64,000 bases of DNA, taken from the NCBI RefSeq assembly GCF_030035675.1, contig NC_084480.1:127112738-127176737 (forward strand), given 5' to 3'. This document shows, piece by piece, positions 1 to 12,134 of this stretch. Both the position numbers and the translations under genes were made by a program. Source of the stretch: Rhineura floridana. Taxonomy: Eukaryota > Chordata > Lepidosauria > Squamata > Rhineuridae. A model generated the notes under the pieces. It made no database searches. It saw only the letters and a program-made list of their open reading frames with translations, and had not been told where the DNA came from. The first letter of the stretch is position 1. Every line of letters starts with the position of its first letter.

Positions 1-235
1 TAAATAATTAATCAATATCCATCTGAGAAGAAAAAGGGACCATCCAGAATGCCCCCCCCGAAAAAACCCTCAAACTGGATAGTCAGTAAGACGGCTAGTA
101 TTCCAATGTATTTCATAAGAAACACCATGACCTTCATCCAGAGATATGCATGCATGGCAAAAGGCCATAGTCTAGATACGGTAATGGACTGAATATGGGT
201 GAATAAACTAACACTTGACCCAGATGAGACAGAGA
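1..235. other. no recognisable feature
   Basis: A poly-C run near position 52 is the only low-complexity signal. I recognise no repeat family or coding frame here. Confidence 0.4.
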
Positions 236-297
236 TGTTAAGAGCACAGGAAGCTGCCTAATACTGAGTTAGACCACTGGTCTATCTGGCTCAGTAT
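236..297 (-). mobile_element. tRNA-derived SINE, 3' end only
   Basis: Read on the minus strand this is the SINE tail module (ACTGAGCCAGATAGACCAG..., then GGCAGCTTCCTGTG). It matches the 3' part of the fuller copies at 13756 and 47780. The tRNA-like head is absent, so the copy is heavily 5'-truncated. Confidence 0.65.
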
Positions 298-309
298 CAT
301 CCACACTGA

Positions 310-665
310 CAGGTTAGGTTAATGAACTGTGTTTTACACCAGGCTGCCTTTGAAGAACATTTGAAAACAGCAGTTACTCCAACAGAGAGCTGGGAGGCTA
401 TTAACTGGGACTGAGCATTCTGATTATTACACCTTTGTTTTGCCATCTGCACTGATTTCCAGTTTGTTTCTGGGGTCAGTTCAAAACACTGGTTTGACCT
501 TAAAGGCCCTTCATGGCTTGGGAACAGGATGCCCAAAGGACTATTTGCCTCCTCATGTGCTTGTCTAACATTAAGATCTTCAGCAGATGCCCTTGTTTGG
601 CTGCCCCCATCATATAAGAGATAGCAGTTGATTACAATGGAGAGGGCCTCCCTGGTGGAGAAACC
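310..665 (+). mobile_element. old L2-clade LINE fragment (end of RT region)
   Basis: The plus-strand translation, with interruptions, resembles the C-terminal L2 stretch that intact copies spell as GLPLKTxRKLQLVQ, then HWLPV, FK.LV, TYKALHGLGP and Y..D.LSP. Here the readable pieces are LFLGSVQNT, LKGPSWLGN and PKDYLPPHV. Several stops and frame changes mark it as old. Confidence 0.55.
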
Positions 666-859
666 ATGACTGTACCTGGAGGTGTACCAAATGGCTGTCA
701 TGGTGAGCACATCAAAATTTACCAGTGCACCACACCTTTTAGTGAAACAACTATGCCACAGAAGAAGAAGAAATCTAGCCCATCTTCATCCTTCACTGAC
801 ACACACATTTGCTTATGGCTCAGTGGCCATGCTAGAAATTGCTATTGTGATGTCCTCAG

Positions 860-926
860 AGAATCATAGAATCCTAGAGTTGGAAAGCCTGCGACCCTGG
901 GCTCCTACCGGGAGGAAGGGTGGGAT

Positions 927-980
<54 letters not shown>

Positions 981-1590
981 TAAATAAATAAATAAATAAG
1001 GGGCCTATAAGGCCATCGAGTCGAACCCTTGCTTAATGCAGGAATCCAAATTAATGTATACCCAACAGGTGGCTGTCCAGATGCCTCTTGAAGGCCTCCA
1101 GTGTTGGAGAGCCCACTACCTCCCTAGGTAATTGGTTCTATTGTCGTACCACTCTAACAGGAAGTTTTTCCTGATGTTCAGTTGAAATCTGGCTTCCTGT
1201 AACTTGAGCCCATTATTCTGTGTCCTGCATTCTGGGACAATCAAGAAGAGATGCTGGCCCTTGTCTAAGTACCTTTCACATACTTGAACAGTGCTATCAT
1301 ATCTCCCCTCAGTCTTCTCTTCTCCAGGCTAAACATGCCCAGTTCTTTCAGGCTCTCCTCATAGGGCTTTGTTTCTAGTCCCCTGATCATCCTCGTTGCC
1401 CTCCTCTGAACTCATTCCAGTTTGTCTGCATCCTTCTTAAAGTGCAATGTCCAGAACTGGACGCAGTACTCAAAATGAGGTCTAACCAGTACCGAATAGA
1501 GGGGAACTAATACTTCAGGAGATTTGCAAACTATACTTCTGTTAATGCAGCCTAAAATAGCATTTGCCTTTTTTGCAGCCACATCACACT
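860..1590 (-). mobile_element. CR1 LINE 3' end, split by an L2 tail
   Basis: The plus strand begins AGAATCATAGAATC, the reverse complement of the CR1 8-bp terminal repeat, and continues into sequence matching the CR1 3' UTR and last codons in reverse. The body is interrupted at 888-999 by a short L2 3' end and resumes at about 1000 with GGCCATCGAGTCGAACCC. At 1590 it ends against another L2 3' end. The CR1 is therefore older than the 888-999 insertion and probably older than the 1591 element. Confidence 0.9.
888..999 (+). mobile_element. very short L2 3' end inserted in CR1
   Basis: The piece GGGCTCCTACCGGGAGGAAG, then GGTGGGATAT, is the same L2 3' end that is seen in reverse at 23744. It is followed by a long ATCA repeat (about 929-978) and an AAAT repeat (978-999). 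Only about 40 bp of L2 body is present. The CR1 reads continuously across the junctions, with AAG on both sides as a possible short target duplication. Confidence 0.75.
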
Positions 1591-2008
1591 GTTTATTTAT
1601 TTATTTATTGTGTTTGTACACCGCCCCATAGCCAAAGCTCTCTGAGCAGTTTACAACAATTAAACATTAAAAACAAATATACAAATTTAAAAAGACATAT
1701 TTAAAAAAGCAATTTAAAAACACATGCTAAAACGCCTGGGAGAAGAGGAAAGTCTTGACCTGGCGCCGTAAAGATAACAGTGTTGGCACCAGGTGCACCT
1801 CGTCAGGAAGATCAGTCCATAATTTGGGGGTCACCACTGAGAAGGCCCTCTCTCTTGTTGCCAGCTTCCCAGCTTCTTGGAGTAGGCACCCAGAGGAGGG
1901 CCTTTGATGTTGAGCATAGTATACAGGTGGGTTTATGTCGGGAGAGGCGTTCCATCAGGTATTGTGGTCCCAAGCCATGTAAGGCTTTATAGGTTAAAAC
2001 AAGCACCT
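1591..2008 (-). mobile_element. L2-clade LINE 3' fragment
   Basis: Starts with a TTTA repeat and the 3' UTR seen in full at 19800 (CGCCCCATAGCCAAAGCTCT in reverse). It then runs into the last codons, which on the minus strand read LVLTYKALHGLGPQYLMERL and so on. It is the same subfamily as element B (17551-19862). Truncated at 5'. Confidence 0.9.
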
Positions 2009-2446
2009 ATAAAAAAATTCTGGTGCTCATATCAAATGAAGAGAAACAAAGTATACAAAGAAAAAATATCTAAAAGTAGATTGAAAGATCTGATACTTAA
2101 GTTATTGGAGGTCTTGGGAGAAAAATATTTTCAAACATCCATGTCATATGCACACACATTGATTAGTTTGGTTAATTGCTTAATTCATTAATTACACATG
2201 AAAATATGTGAAGGTCCTTGTGAAAATAGTTTTGCTAGTCACATCACAACTCTTGCACATCCCCTGAAAACTCCTCTGATGCAAGCAGAAACCTGCACAT
2301 TTACTTTACATTTTACTTTATTGGTGGTAACAAGCCAAGAATCTTCTGTGTGAACAAAAGAAGAGCCTTGCCATGTCAAACCAAGGAATCATTGAGTCCA
2401 GAATCTTGTATCGAACAGTGGCTGGTCAGAGGCTTCTGGTAAAATA
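2009..2446. other. unclassified AT-rich sequence
   Basis: No repeat that I recognise. One short open stretch near 2030-2150 is rich in Lys and Leu but matches nothing that I know. Confidence 0.35.
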
Positions 2447-2890
2447 TTTATATTATTTTACTGAAATATATGTAATCCACACTTTCAAAGAAGTACTGTA
2501 CCTCAAGGCTGTATAAACCATACAAAAGTATAATAAAATCAGGCAAACCATTCATAAAACCATCATTAAAAACATGAGTACATACTGGTTAGTATTCATA
2601 TTGAGAAGGCCTGTCTAAACAGTACCGTTTCAAGAAGACGTCTAAAGGAAAGCAGGGGCAATTCCTGCCAAACTGGTAGGGAGCTCCACAGGGCTGGACC
2701 TACCACACTAAATGCTGGGTCCCTAATGGAAATTAACCAAACCTCAGGGGCATGGAGACATTCTCAGTGACTGAGGGGGAGCATAAGGGATTGTATGATC
2801 TTTGAAGTACTCTGGGCTCAAGTTGTTTAGGGGTTTGTGAATTAACACTGTACCTTGAACCTGGCTCAGTAGCAAATCGACAATAAGGCC
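2447..2890 (-). mobile_element. old L2-like LINE 3' fragment
   Basis: Minus-strand order is the typical L2 end: a region for the last codons (GAGCTCCACAGGGCTGG..., with the FxxWNSLP-type module), then an A-rich 3' UTR. Divergence is much higher than in the copies at 1591 or 7481. Confidence 0.55.
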
Positions 2891-3310
2891 CTTGTGTCCC
2901 ACCATACCATTGGATATGAGGTTCTGAGCATCCTGTGCCTTCCCCTCAAGCTCCATAGTGTGTGGGTGTGGATTGTGGGTTGTTCTGGACAGGAGGCAGG
3001 GCACACAGCCCCATGGTCCAAACGTGGTCTTCCAGGCCTGTTTGTGTGGCCCTCAGGACTATTCTCAGGCCACATCCTTCACAAGCTTTGCTTTGCATCC
3101 TCCTTGAGTGTTTTTGCCTGGGTGGAATGTGTCCTTGAACTCTGCACATGACTCTTGCTTGTCTAGATTGAGAATAGAGAGGGGTGTGTGAGAGTGTGTG
3201 AAGAAACTAAGCTACTGTGCAAAGGTTAAGTTTATATTCATTGCTCTGCCCGCTCCTGCCCCACCCACTCCTTGCATGCAGACTCTTAGCAGTTAAAAAC
3301 ATTTTTCTTC
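2891..3310. mobile_element. partial non-autonomous hAT-like element
   Basis: The stretch around 3177-3285 (GAGGGGTGTGTGAGAGTGTG, then CATTGCTCTGCCC and CCCACCCACT) matches, in the same order, 20905-21010 inside the 20471-21076 element. Both flanks of the family module are missing, so this is a partial copy. Confidence 0.45.
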
Positions 3311-4789
3311 ATGTAATTGTATATCCAATTAGGGATGTTTCATCTCCCCTCCCTCAAGGGTGCGGACTTAGCTTGCCTAACAAGCCTCTTTTTCTTAGCC
3401 TCCCTAAAAAATTACTCAAATATTTTGTCTCTGTGTGAAAGAACCTCCTAATTTGCCCCATATTTTGCTTTAGATGGAATCTGGCAGCAACCTAAGGACT
3501 AACATATCCTCCTTGAGGAATTTAGTTGGTGCTTTCAAAGTTCTTTTAGCCTTCCTTGAAATTCCTCAGGTGTCTTGCCAGAGCAAGAGCCTCCAAATTT
3601 ACCTTAAGTTTTGCTTTATGCAAAATTCAGCATGATAGCTGCTTACAATATCACTAACATTTTCATGTATTTTTTAAAAAATAAGAGGTGCAATGTCTTC
3701 TGATTTCTTTTTCTTGTGATGTCAACAGTACTGAAGCTATCAGATGAATGTTCATCAACCTCCTTTTTTTCCTCCCTGCGAAAATATTATTTCTCTCTTC
3801 AAAAAGCCAAAAATCAATTAACCAAATTCAAAAGGAAATTACACTCTGTCCACTCTTGACAACTTTATGGGAAGTGTGAAAGGGTGCTAAGGAATAAATT
3901 CATGCAACTTTAATTTGGATTGAAAAAAAAATCAAATCTTCATATTCCAAATCCTACCTACCCTCTCCAAAAAAAACATATCGTTTGATCACAACCATGA
4001 AATGAAACTGTTCCAGTGAAGAGGCAGTAGTCTAACATAAATCCTGTGTTTATTGGAATGAGAAAACCAGTCTGAAAAGAACTGTAAGACATAATAGAAA
4101 AATCATCAGTACAGTTATTTCTGAAGAATTATGAAGAAAGACTTGCCTCAAGGTACAGCAACTTCTCCCTACATTCATTTTAAAAAATCCCACCATCTCA
4201 TTTTTGCTCTATAATGTTTCATTATGTCCACCTTCTTGAGAACTCCTAATCATTAGGCAGTTTTCTAAATGAGAGGCAATCTATACCAGGAGACAGATGG
4301 GGAGTGTGACATTGCCAATTCTTTCAGAGGTTTTTACTGTTGACTATCCTTCTAGATAGGCTATCCAGGTTACAGACTGGGAGGACCATGCTTTAATAGA
4401 TTCACTCGTACCTTGAGGGTCAATTCCAGAAGAAAGTTCTGAAAATTTTCTCCCCTGAACGTGCAATTTATGCAATGGGTTCTGCAGGGTTCCAACTTAT
4501 CTCCCATGCTTTTAAAAAACTAAAGTCATCCAGAGTTTTGGAGAGAGTGCTATCAGGATGCAGATGGCAGGATAGCAATGCTAACCTGACCTCCCAACAG
4601 CTGAGTCACTGATACTTACTGGGAAGGAGAGTGGGAGGGGCAAGGCAGCAGGCAAGTTGGTACCGTGCAAAGACATTGGTGGAATCAATTTCTACTAGTT
4701 GGTTTGCCCATACTGACTTCCCCACCTCCTTGCTCTTCCACCTTTCTTCCTGGTTAGCAGTAGTGATTCAGCTGTCAGGAACATTATTG
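3311..4789. other. unclassified sequence
   Basis: I see no coding exon. The 4618-4680 part resembles the arm of the foldback sequence at 28168-28331 (GGGAAGGAG..., GGGAGGGGCAAG), which suggests a shared MITE. The rest is unassigned. Confidence 0.35.
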
Positions 4790-5235
4790 TTATTGTTATT
4801 GCTATTGTTATACAAATTTATAAATTGTTTCACAGCATGAAGCCACTGAAGTGCTGTATGTGGAAAAACAGAATAAAACACACAAATGCAAGCTCTAAAA
4901 ACAATAAAATCCATTCAACAAACTAAAAACAATAAAACTATCCATACAAACTCCCAAAACAACAAAACAATTTCATCAGATATAAAACTGATATTCCATA
5001 AATGACTGGGTGATGCCTTCTTAAACACAAAGTCTTCTGTAGGCACCTAAACATCATCACACTAGGTGTCTGTCTGATTTCAGATGGAAATTAATACCAG
5101 AGAGCTGGAGTTTCAACATGAGAGATCCTGATGCCATCCTCCTTTTCATCAAAAACTTGTGAGGTAGTGGAAGTTCTGAGTCAGTGTCTAGGGTCAGTAA
5201 TGGGCTGAATGTGAAGGACAATGAACTGAAGCTGA
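4790..5235 (-). mobile_element. old L2-like LINE 3' fragment
   Basis: Starts near an ATTGTT repeat. It runs through an A-rich 3' UTR with repeated AACAATAAAA in reverse, then a decayed coding end. The order matches other minus-strand L2 tails but there are few exact matches. Confidence 0.4.
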
Positions 5236-5243
5236 GCCCTGAC

Positions 5244-5638
5244 TAGGGATGGAGGAGAAATTCAGTTTGGTTTGCATTTTAATTCAAGGCTACCTCATTT
5301 GCACTTACTGAAACAATATACGAATCAAAACATGGCTGTCATTTGAAATGTGCCCTTCTCTGAATTTTGTGATGCCATTCTCCATCCAAAATATGCATTC
5401 AAAAATGTTGTCTATTACAGAAAAGTTATGCATAAAAATACATATATTAGTGAAAATATCATATAAAAACGCATGGGTATTAGGGAGACCTGAGAGCAAA
5501 AATGTGCATTTTAAGAGAAATGTGCATTAAAATGCTGACAAATTTGGTGAAGACTTTTTTTAAATTGCTAACTGATACGGAAATGTGGAAAAATAAGAAA
5601 CTGAGAGAAACTAACACTGACAGATTTACTCATTCCTA
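5244..5638 (-). mobile_element. TAGGGATG MITE, hAT-like, copy 1
   Basis: The ends are TAGGGATGG and ATTCCTA. Flanking 8-mers GCCCTGAC and GTCTTGAC agree at 6 of 8 positions, as expected for an old hAT 8-bp target duplication. The inside is AT-rich and, read in reverse, carries the repeated ATGCATTTT-type units also seen in the copies at 26110, 60552 and 61417. Confidence 0.7.
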
Positions 5639-5749
5639 GTCTTGACAAGATCTGTAGTTTGTCTGATTGGATTAGTGGTGGGCGGCCCATTTTGGGCTGG
5701 AGATGAGGGTTCACAGTCTAGTACCCTATAGATCCAGCCTTGTAATTGG

Positions 5750-6446
5750 AGGCACAAGTGGCCTCCATGGCATGAAGCACTTTTCACCAGTGATTACTTC
5801 TGCTGAATCGTGATTGTTGATGGAGCAACTTCCAGATCAGAATGCTGTGATGTGTTCTATGTAAGGCTGCCTTTGATAACATGTTGGAACCTTCCGTTAT
5901 TCTAAAATGCTGCTGGGGCCAAGTGCGGGAAACCTATACCACCATTTCTTAAACAACTGCACCGGTTGACAGTCTGCTTCTGAACACAATTCACACTACT
6001 GATGTTTCCCTTTAAGCTCCCAAATAGCTTTGGTTGCTGATACTTATGTTCCCACATGTGCCTGCCTCAGCATTACACTCACCATCATAGGTCTCATCTT
6101 CTGAAGATAGGTGAGTGATGACTATGAGAGAGAGGTTTTTTTCAGTGGTGGTGTCCCATATATAAAATGCCCTCCCAAGATATAACTTTGTCTCTTTTTC
6201 ACACCAGGTGAAGAACTTTTTATTTGCCTAGGCCTTTTGGGCATGTCAACTATGCTGATTTTAATCTGAGTTTTTGTCGATCTGGCTAGTTTTTATTGTT
6301 CTGAATTGTTTTTAGAGGCTTTAGCCAGGTTAATTCTATATTTTTGTTATAAATTATCATCATCATCATGTGACCCACTCTGGGTGCTTGATAACCTGAA
6401 TGGTACTATGCAAATACATGATATAATAAACTAATGAATAAATATA
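5750..6446 (+). mobile_element. old L2-clade LINE 3' part
   Basis: The translation contains NAAGAKCGKPIPPFLKQLH and LTVCF, close to the L2 stretch NAAARLLTG... LHWLPV.F. It then has a decayed last-exon-like module and a 3' UTR ending in ATCATCATC and AATAAACTAATGAATAAAT. Several stops are present. Confidence 0.6.
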
Positions 6447-7224
6447 GAATGTTTGCAGCACTTTAGAATGATCTCAACCAAACACAGAAGCAATGTCGCA
6501 GGGAAATCCAGTCTTTCTATTTTCAATGGCTTGGATCCCTAGCTGTGTGATTTTCCTGTCCCTTGCTCGCCATTCCAACCCTTTGCATCCCCTGAAAAGC
6601 TGCTTCAGAAGTTTAAGGAACCATGTGGAATAGGGTGGGATGTGGTGTGGGCAAAGATTTTTTTTCAAGCACTGTTTGCAATCACAGCCCTTTCTTCATG
6701 AACTGGAGCTGACTGGTCCCATGTTGAACCATGCAGCTGTAGCAGCTGATCTACTGAATTGCAGTTTGTAGATCTGTTCTAATTACTTACGTATCTCTCC
6801 AAACTGGCATTTTTATTTTACAGATGCTATCCCTGTATCTAACTTGATTGTGTTTTTCTTAGTGGCCTTATTTTACTGCTCTTGCCTTTGTATTTGCAAA
6901 TCCATGATTAATGCGCCATTACATATTTTCTTTTTGTGTAATAGATTTTATCGACCAGCATATGTCAATTAAAGGTTTGCTCTTGTTGGAATTAGAAAAC
7001 CAATCTGGGAAGTAATTTTAAGATGAAATGGAAAAAAATGGTCAGTACTGTTTTCTTCAAAGAAATATGGTTAGGTAGAGAATCTTTCTGAAAGGCTAAG
7101 AAGCTTCCCCCTTGTTAATTTTAAAGAATGTCATTATAAAATAATATATTCCCAATATCCCAGGCAAGCCAAATAAAAAAAATGAAAATGGAAGATACAA
7201 TTGCTACCATTGACTGCAATCTAT
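6447..7224. other. unclassified sequence
   Basis: AT-rich. No repeat family or exon recognised. Confidence 0.35.
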
Positions 7225-7390
7225 TTATTTATTTATTGCATTTATATACCACCTCATAGCCAATGCTCTCTGGGTGATTTACAACAATTAAAAACATTAA
7301 AAACAAATATACAGATTTAAAAACACATTTTAAAAAAGTAATTTAAAAACACATGCTAAAATGCCTGGGAGAAGAGGAAAGTCTTCAATA
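7225..7390 (-). mobile_element. L2 3' UTR fragment (B subfamily)
   Basis: Begins with a TTTA repeat followed by ACCACCTCATAGCCAATGCT and the same A-rich UTR as 1591 and 7481. It stops at GAGGAAAGTCTTCAATAAA, so only about 165 bp of 3' end is present. Confidence 0.85.
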
Positions 7391-7399
7391 AACCCGCAG

Positions 7400-7478
7400 C
7401 CGAATTTATACAGTTCTGGTGGGCCTGCCAAAATATGAGCATACTGGGAAAAGTTTATAATTAAGCTAATGATCAATT
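7400..7478 (+). mobile_element. possible L1-like LINE scrap
   Basis: One frame reads AAEFIQFWWACQNMSILGKV, which resembles the H.WW.C....FW module near the C-terminus of L1 ORF2. It is too short to be certain and lies squeezed between two L2 tails. Confidence 0.25.
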
Positions 7479-7480
7479 AT

Positions 7481-8104
7481 AATATTTATTTATTTATTTA
7501 TTATACAGTAGGGCCCCGCTTTACAGAGTTTCATTTTACAGCATTCCGCTAATACAGCGGTTGTGAATTGTAGAAAAGCCCCGCTTTACAGCGCTTGTTC
7601 CGCTTTTATGGCTTTTTTTGCCACTGGGTGCCATTTTGGTCAATGTAAGTCAATGGGATTCGCTTTACAGCGGTTTTCGCTTTACAGTGGGGGTCCAGAA
7701 CATAACCCGCTGTATGAGTGGGGCCCTACTGTACTTGTATACAGCCCCATAGCCAAAGCTCTCTGGGTGGTTTACAGTAACTAAAAACAAATACAATTTA
7801 AGATACATCTTTTAAAAAACAATTTAAAACACAATTTAAAAATTTAAAACAATATAAAACGCATGCTAAAATGCCTGGGAGAAGAGGAAAGTCTTGACCT
7901 GGCACCAAAAAGATAACAGTGTTGGCACCAGGCGCACCTCGTCAGGGAGATCATTCCATAATTTGGGGGCCACCACTGAGAAGGCCATCTCCCTTGTTGC
8001 CATTATCTGAGCTTCACTCGGAGTAGGCACCCGGAGGAGGGCCTTTGATCTTGAACGTAGTGTATGGGTGGGTTCGTATCAGGAGAGGCGTTCCATCAGG
8101 TATT
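7481..8104 (-). mobile_element. L2 LINE 3' part (B subfamily), split by a MITE
   Basis: The 3' TTTA repeat is followed by the 226-bp MITE at 7506-7731. The L2 3' UTR resumes at CTTGTATACAGCCCCATAGC and continues into the last codons. It is close in sequence to 1591-2008 and to the end of element B, so it is fairly young. Confidence 0.9.
7506..7731. mobile_element. Tigger-like (TcMar) MITE
   Basis: The terminal inverted repeats are CAGTAGGGCCCCGC and GTGGGGCCCTACTG, flanked on both sides by the dinucleotide TA, the target of Tc1/mariner elements. The inside holds several copies of CGCTTTACAGCG-like words. There is no coding capacity, so it must have been moved by a transposase encoded elsewhere. 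It sits cleanly inside the L2 tail, so it is younger than that L2. Confidence 0.85.
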
Positions 8105-8162
8105 CCTTTTAATTACTTTTAATCCTACACAAATACACCAAATACATCCCCTTCCCCCACAT

Positions 8163-8495
8163 AAAACATAAGAAGAGACTGCTGGATCAAGCCAATGGCA
8201 TTGTGCATCCTATTCTCATAGTGGCCAACCATATGTCTATGGGAAGCCCGAAAGCAGGACCTGAGCACAACAGCACCCTCCTCACTTGGGATTCCCAGCA
8301 ACTGCAAATCAGAGGCATACTATGTCTGACAATGGGGACAGAACATAGCCATTGTGGCTAGTAGCTACTGATATCCTTATACTCCATGAATTTGTCTAAT
8401 CTTCTTTTCAAGTTGTTTAAGTTGGTGGCCATCACTACTTCTTGTGGGAGTGAATTCCATAGTTTCTCTATGTGCTATGTGAAGAAGTACATGCC
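8163..8495 (-). mobile_element. CR1-type LINE 3' UTR fragment
   Basis: Matches 32698-33030 in order and orientation: ACATAAGAAGAG end, GCTGGATCAAGCCAATGGC, GGCTAGTAGC, CCATGAATTTGTCTAATC, GTGGCCATCACTACTTC. It is more diverged than the 32698 copy and is cut short before the coding end. Confidence 0.8.
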
Positions 8496-8574
8496 CATGC
8501 ATACTCTTTCTGATCAGATGCCAAGAGGATTCTATAAGAACTGAACATAAAGATCTTACTTGGAACTTCTAAAT

Positions 8575-8620
8575 GCTGCCCTGGGCTCCTTCTCGGAGGA
8601 AGGGTGGGACAGAAATTCTA
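8575..8620 (+). mobile_element. very short L2 3' end
   Basis: CCCTGGGCTCCTTCTCGGAG followed by GAAGGGTGGGACA matches the L2 3' end at 888 and 54795. There is almost no body. Confidence 0.55.
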
Positions 8621-8939
8621 ACAATCACAACCACAGTTTATTCTTATTCTTATTATGCTGTTCCACCAGTTAAAATGTGGTTATGTAAAATTGACAGAAA
8701 GTGGCAACAGTGGAATTGTACTTAAAGAAAGCAAAGACAACTTTTGAAGCAGCTGGGATGTCTTATAGTACTATATGAAAAATTCAATACAATATGGATT
8801 TAAAGATGTATAATTGTTTTTGTTATAAATTTTGCTCCAACCTTCTCTCCGAGGTGAACTGCTCACAAGGAAATCTAGAAGATTTGTAACATGTAAAATA
8901 TGGAATCTGTTTTAAGCCACATAACACAATTCAAAACCT

Positions 8940-9009
8940 CATTAGAAGTAATTCCAGTGACTTCTCTGGGGCTGACTCTCAGGGAAGTGGATATAGGATT
9001 GCAGCCTTA
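8940..9009. mobile_element. palindromic MITE fragment (TAGGCTGCAATCC type)
   Basis: The right end ATATAGGATTGCAGCCTTA matches copies at 35119, 37880 and 61852. Only half of the palindrome is clear. Confidence 0.5.
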
Positions 9010-12000
9010 ATGTTGCACAGGTATGATTCAAGGCTGAATGGAACTGTGCATTCTGTAAATGCATAGAAAAGTGCTGGGGCAAAATTTGAAACAGGACATG
9101 ACAAGATGAATCCAAACTTTGGGCTTTAAAGAGCAATTACCTGAAACAACAGTAATGATTGCTTCAGGTGATTGAAATGAACATGTGCAAATGTAGTATG
9201 CTCAAGCAAATCTGTAAAGTTCAAAAACAAGGGGAAACTAGAATCTGTGCTGAAATTTGGGATGTCATGTATTATTGCACATGTACATCTGAACCCCTAT
9301 GTGTGTCCACTCCGCATTAGACTTAAACATACCCCAAGAGCATAGCAGAACCTTTTGCCAAAGTTAAAAATCCACACATTGCTCTTAAATGTATGTAACC
9401 TTACATCTAATGCCCAAATAAAGAATGCACACCAAAGTAATGAACAAAATATTGGTTTATCAATAGAAAAGGGAAAAATACGGCATTCAGATTTATGGGT
9501 TATATTGTGGCAGTGTCTAGCTAATACAATCACACAGTAGATCTATGACAGTAGAGAGATGATCTACTCCCCAGACAGTGAGAACATAAACTCACACCAG
9601 AAAACCAAGAAAAGAAGAAAAACGGGATAGTGACAGAATATACACGTCCTGAAGACTGTCGAGATACAAAGTCAGGAAAAATATGTCTATGTCTGGCGAG
9701 AATTAGACTTTTCCTTCTGATATAAGCAACAACCAGACACAAAAGACCTCACCCTTCTTTGGTCCAACATCCAGTGCAGTGAATTGGTGTTCCCAGAGAG
9801 CAATGTGAAGTGTCATGAAAGATGTTACATCATGAGTGGTAATTTGTGTTGTGACAAACCTTTACCTTAAATGTGGTTTTGAATCCCATTGGGCTATAAA
9901 GAAATTAAAAGAGGTATGGGTATGTAATCAAAATATATGAAAGGATATCCTTCAAAAATTGCTTTTGTGAGTGAAGTTGGAGATTACACCTTTTGTCTCC
10001 AGTGAATGTGTTACTGTAAATCCTTGATTCTGGGGAAAAACATGTTTATCATATATATATATATTCTAAATTACCATAGACTTACAATCGGGTTGGAACC
10101 ATTGCTTAGTTAAAGGGATTATCCTTTGGGTAAATCTTCAGTTTGAACATTCCTTATTACTTGCTAGATAATCAATAGCTTTCTTCCTGAAGTCAGAAAA
10201 CCAGTTCTAATGCTTCTAAAGTGTGGGGTTATTGAAGGGGCTGTTTTCCTGAATACATTTTAGTGGTACTCATATCTTGAGAAAAGGACCATGGATACCA
10301 GCACAAAATGGTTGGTATTAACAGAAGCCCATGCCTATATCACAGGTGATTGGGAGGAATAGGAAAGTGTTGGGGAAATGACTGTAGGGCAAACACAGAC
10401 AAGTCTTACAACCCACCCAGATGTGACCTAAATTGCATGAATTAACACACACATTTCTGCTATGTAAATAACAGGTGTGAGAAGCTTGAGCAGGCTCAAG
10501 ACCCTGTGATGGGGAGTGGGTGGGGAGGATACATTTAATGCTTTCTCTCCCCACCATGGTTTCAACAAAGATTTTCTCTCTGAAGCTGCTATTTGCATTT
10601 CAAGGGAAGCTGCCTATAGCATACGCGAAAGACTAAAATAAGTTATCAGGAATTCCATCTCTGTGGGGATTCCTGGGAACAGAGTTTTCTGACTGGAGAT
10701 GGGGATATCCAACAATTATAATTACCCTCACCTAACTACAATACTAATATTGTAAACAACACAAACTGAGGAAAGTGTTGGGGGGATGACTACTTTGAGG
10801 CCATGTACAGGGTCTGGGGGAAGACAAGCATTGGTATGTATACGATCAAATTTGTATGAGAAGAGGCACACAAACCACATTTTAACCTCTCTAAAAGCAT
10901 TCTGAGCTAGCTTGCAGTGGCTGTGTCAATTCATATTAATTAGTTACATTGTTCCAGGCAGAGATCATTCATAAATATTGGAGATACAATGATGTGAGTT
11001 AATACAGTCATCACTGGGACATAACATGATGCTATCAACATGTCTCATGGTGTGTTCCCATGGAAACGAATGGATTGTAGCAAAGCAACCTATGACAGAA
11101 CCTCTGCAGAAATTGCATGATCTCTTGGGATGGATATGAAATTGACACAGGTCACTGCAATTTAATTTGCAATGTTGCCAACACATCCCTCACCTTCTGT
11201 ATTTTTAACAATAGTAATTGAGTCCTTTAAAGACCTTGTTATGGCTCAAAATGATTTTATGAAAAGACAATCTTTCTGCAACTGATTCTATCCTTCAAAC
11301 CTGTCCAGTTTGATTTATGCACAAGATGGTTTATCACTTCTATTCTTCCATCGACTCGTAAGAGAAAAATATATTTTTCACTTTGTACAAAAATGGACAC
11401 ACAACACTTTTAATAAAGAGAAACTTGGACAATGATCTGATCTGGAGAATAGTTCCATGTATATTTCTTGTATGGTGGCTATTGTTACTCTGAATTTTTT
11501 TCTGATAAGCTGAGAGTTATAATAAGGCTCCCCTGTGCAGACTCAACCATACTGCAAAAGACTTTACAGCCCCTGGTTTCTATTTAGGCATCATTTAAAA
11601 CTGACACTGTTGTCATAACCCCAGCAAAACAGTCAAGCTCCAAACATTGATGTGGGGGAAAATGTAAAATAATATCCAATAAGTTGAAGGGTTGTAGCAG
11701 CAACATGGGAGAAATGATAGCAGAGTGGGATCGTTCAAATGCAATTGTTCTCCTCCATAATGCCTTATGTCCCTGTTTTAGCACCACAGTAAACTTGTCA
11801 CTGGTTGTATAGCTACAGAAACAGAGGAATATTCACTTTAAATTGAGCAGCTGGCTAGCAGTCTCTACATTGTTAAGTTCCATGTTATTTTAATCCCAGG
11901 TGGCCTGGAATCAAAACATATGGGCTCTTAGGAACCTTAGGGAGAGCCTGAAACATAACATATCCTGTCCACCTCAGTGGTTCCAACGCTTTTACTTCAA

Positions 12001-12134
12001 ACACCTGTCTCCTGATGGTTATTAGTTCTCCTGGATTTTAGATTGCTCTCCCTTGTTTCTCCTTGCTTGTCTTTATATTCATCTGCCTGCCTTCTGCCTG
12101 CCTGATATTTCTTTGATCCTCTCATGTCCTAGTC
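9010..12134. other. unclassified sequence
   Basis: Three kilobases with no element that I can name and no convincing exon. The only low-complexity site is an AT repeat near 10051. Open frames are short and have no known domain. Confidence 0.35.

Noticed and set aside
929-999. CRISPR-like or regulatory array
   Set aside because: Simple ATCA and AAAT repeats at a LINE tail, without spacers.
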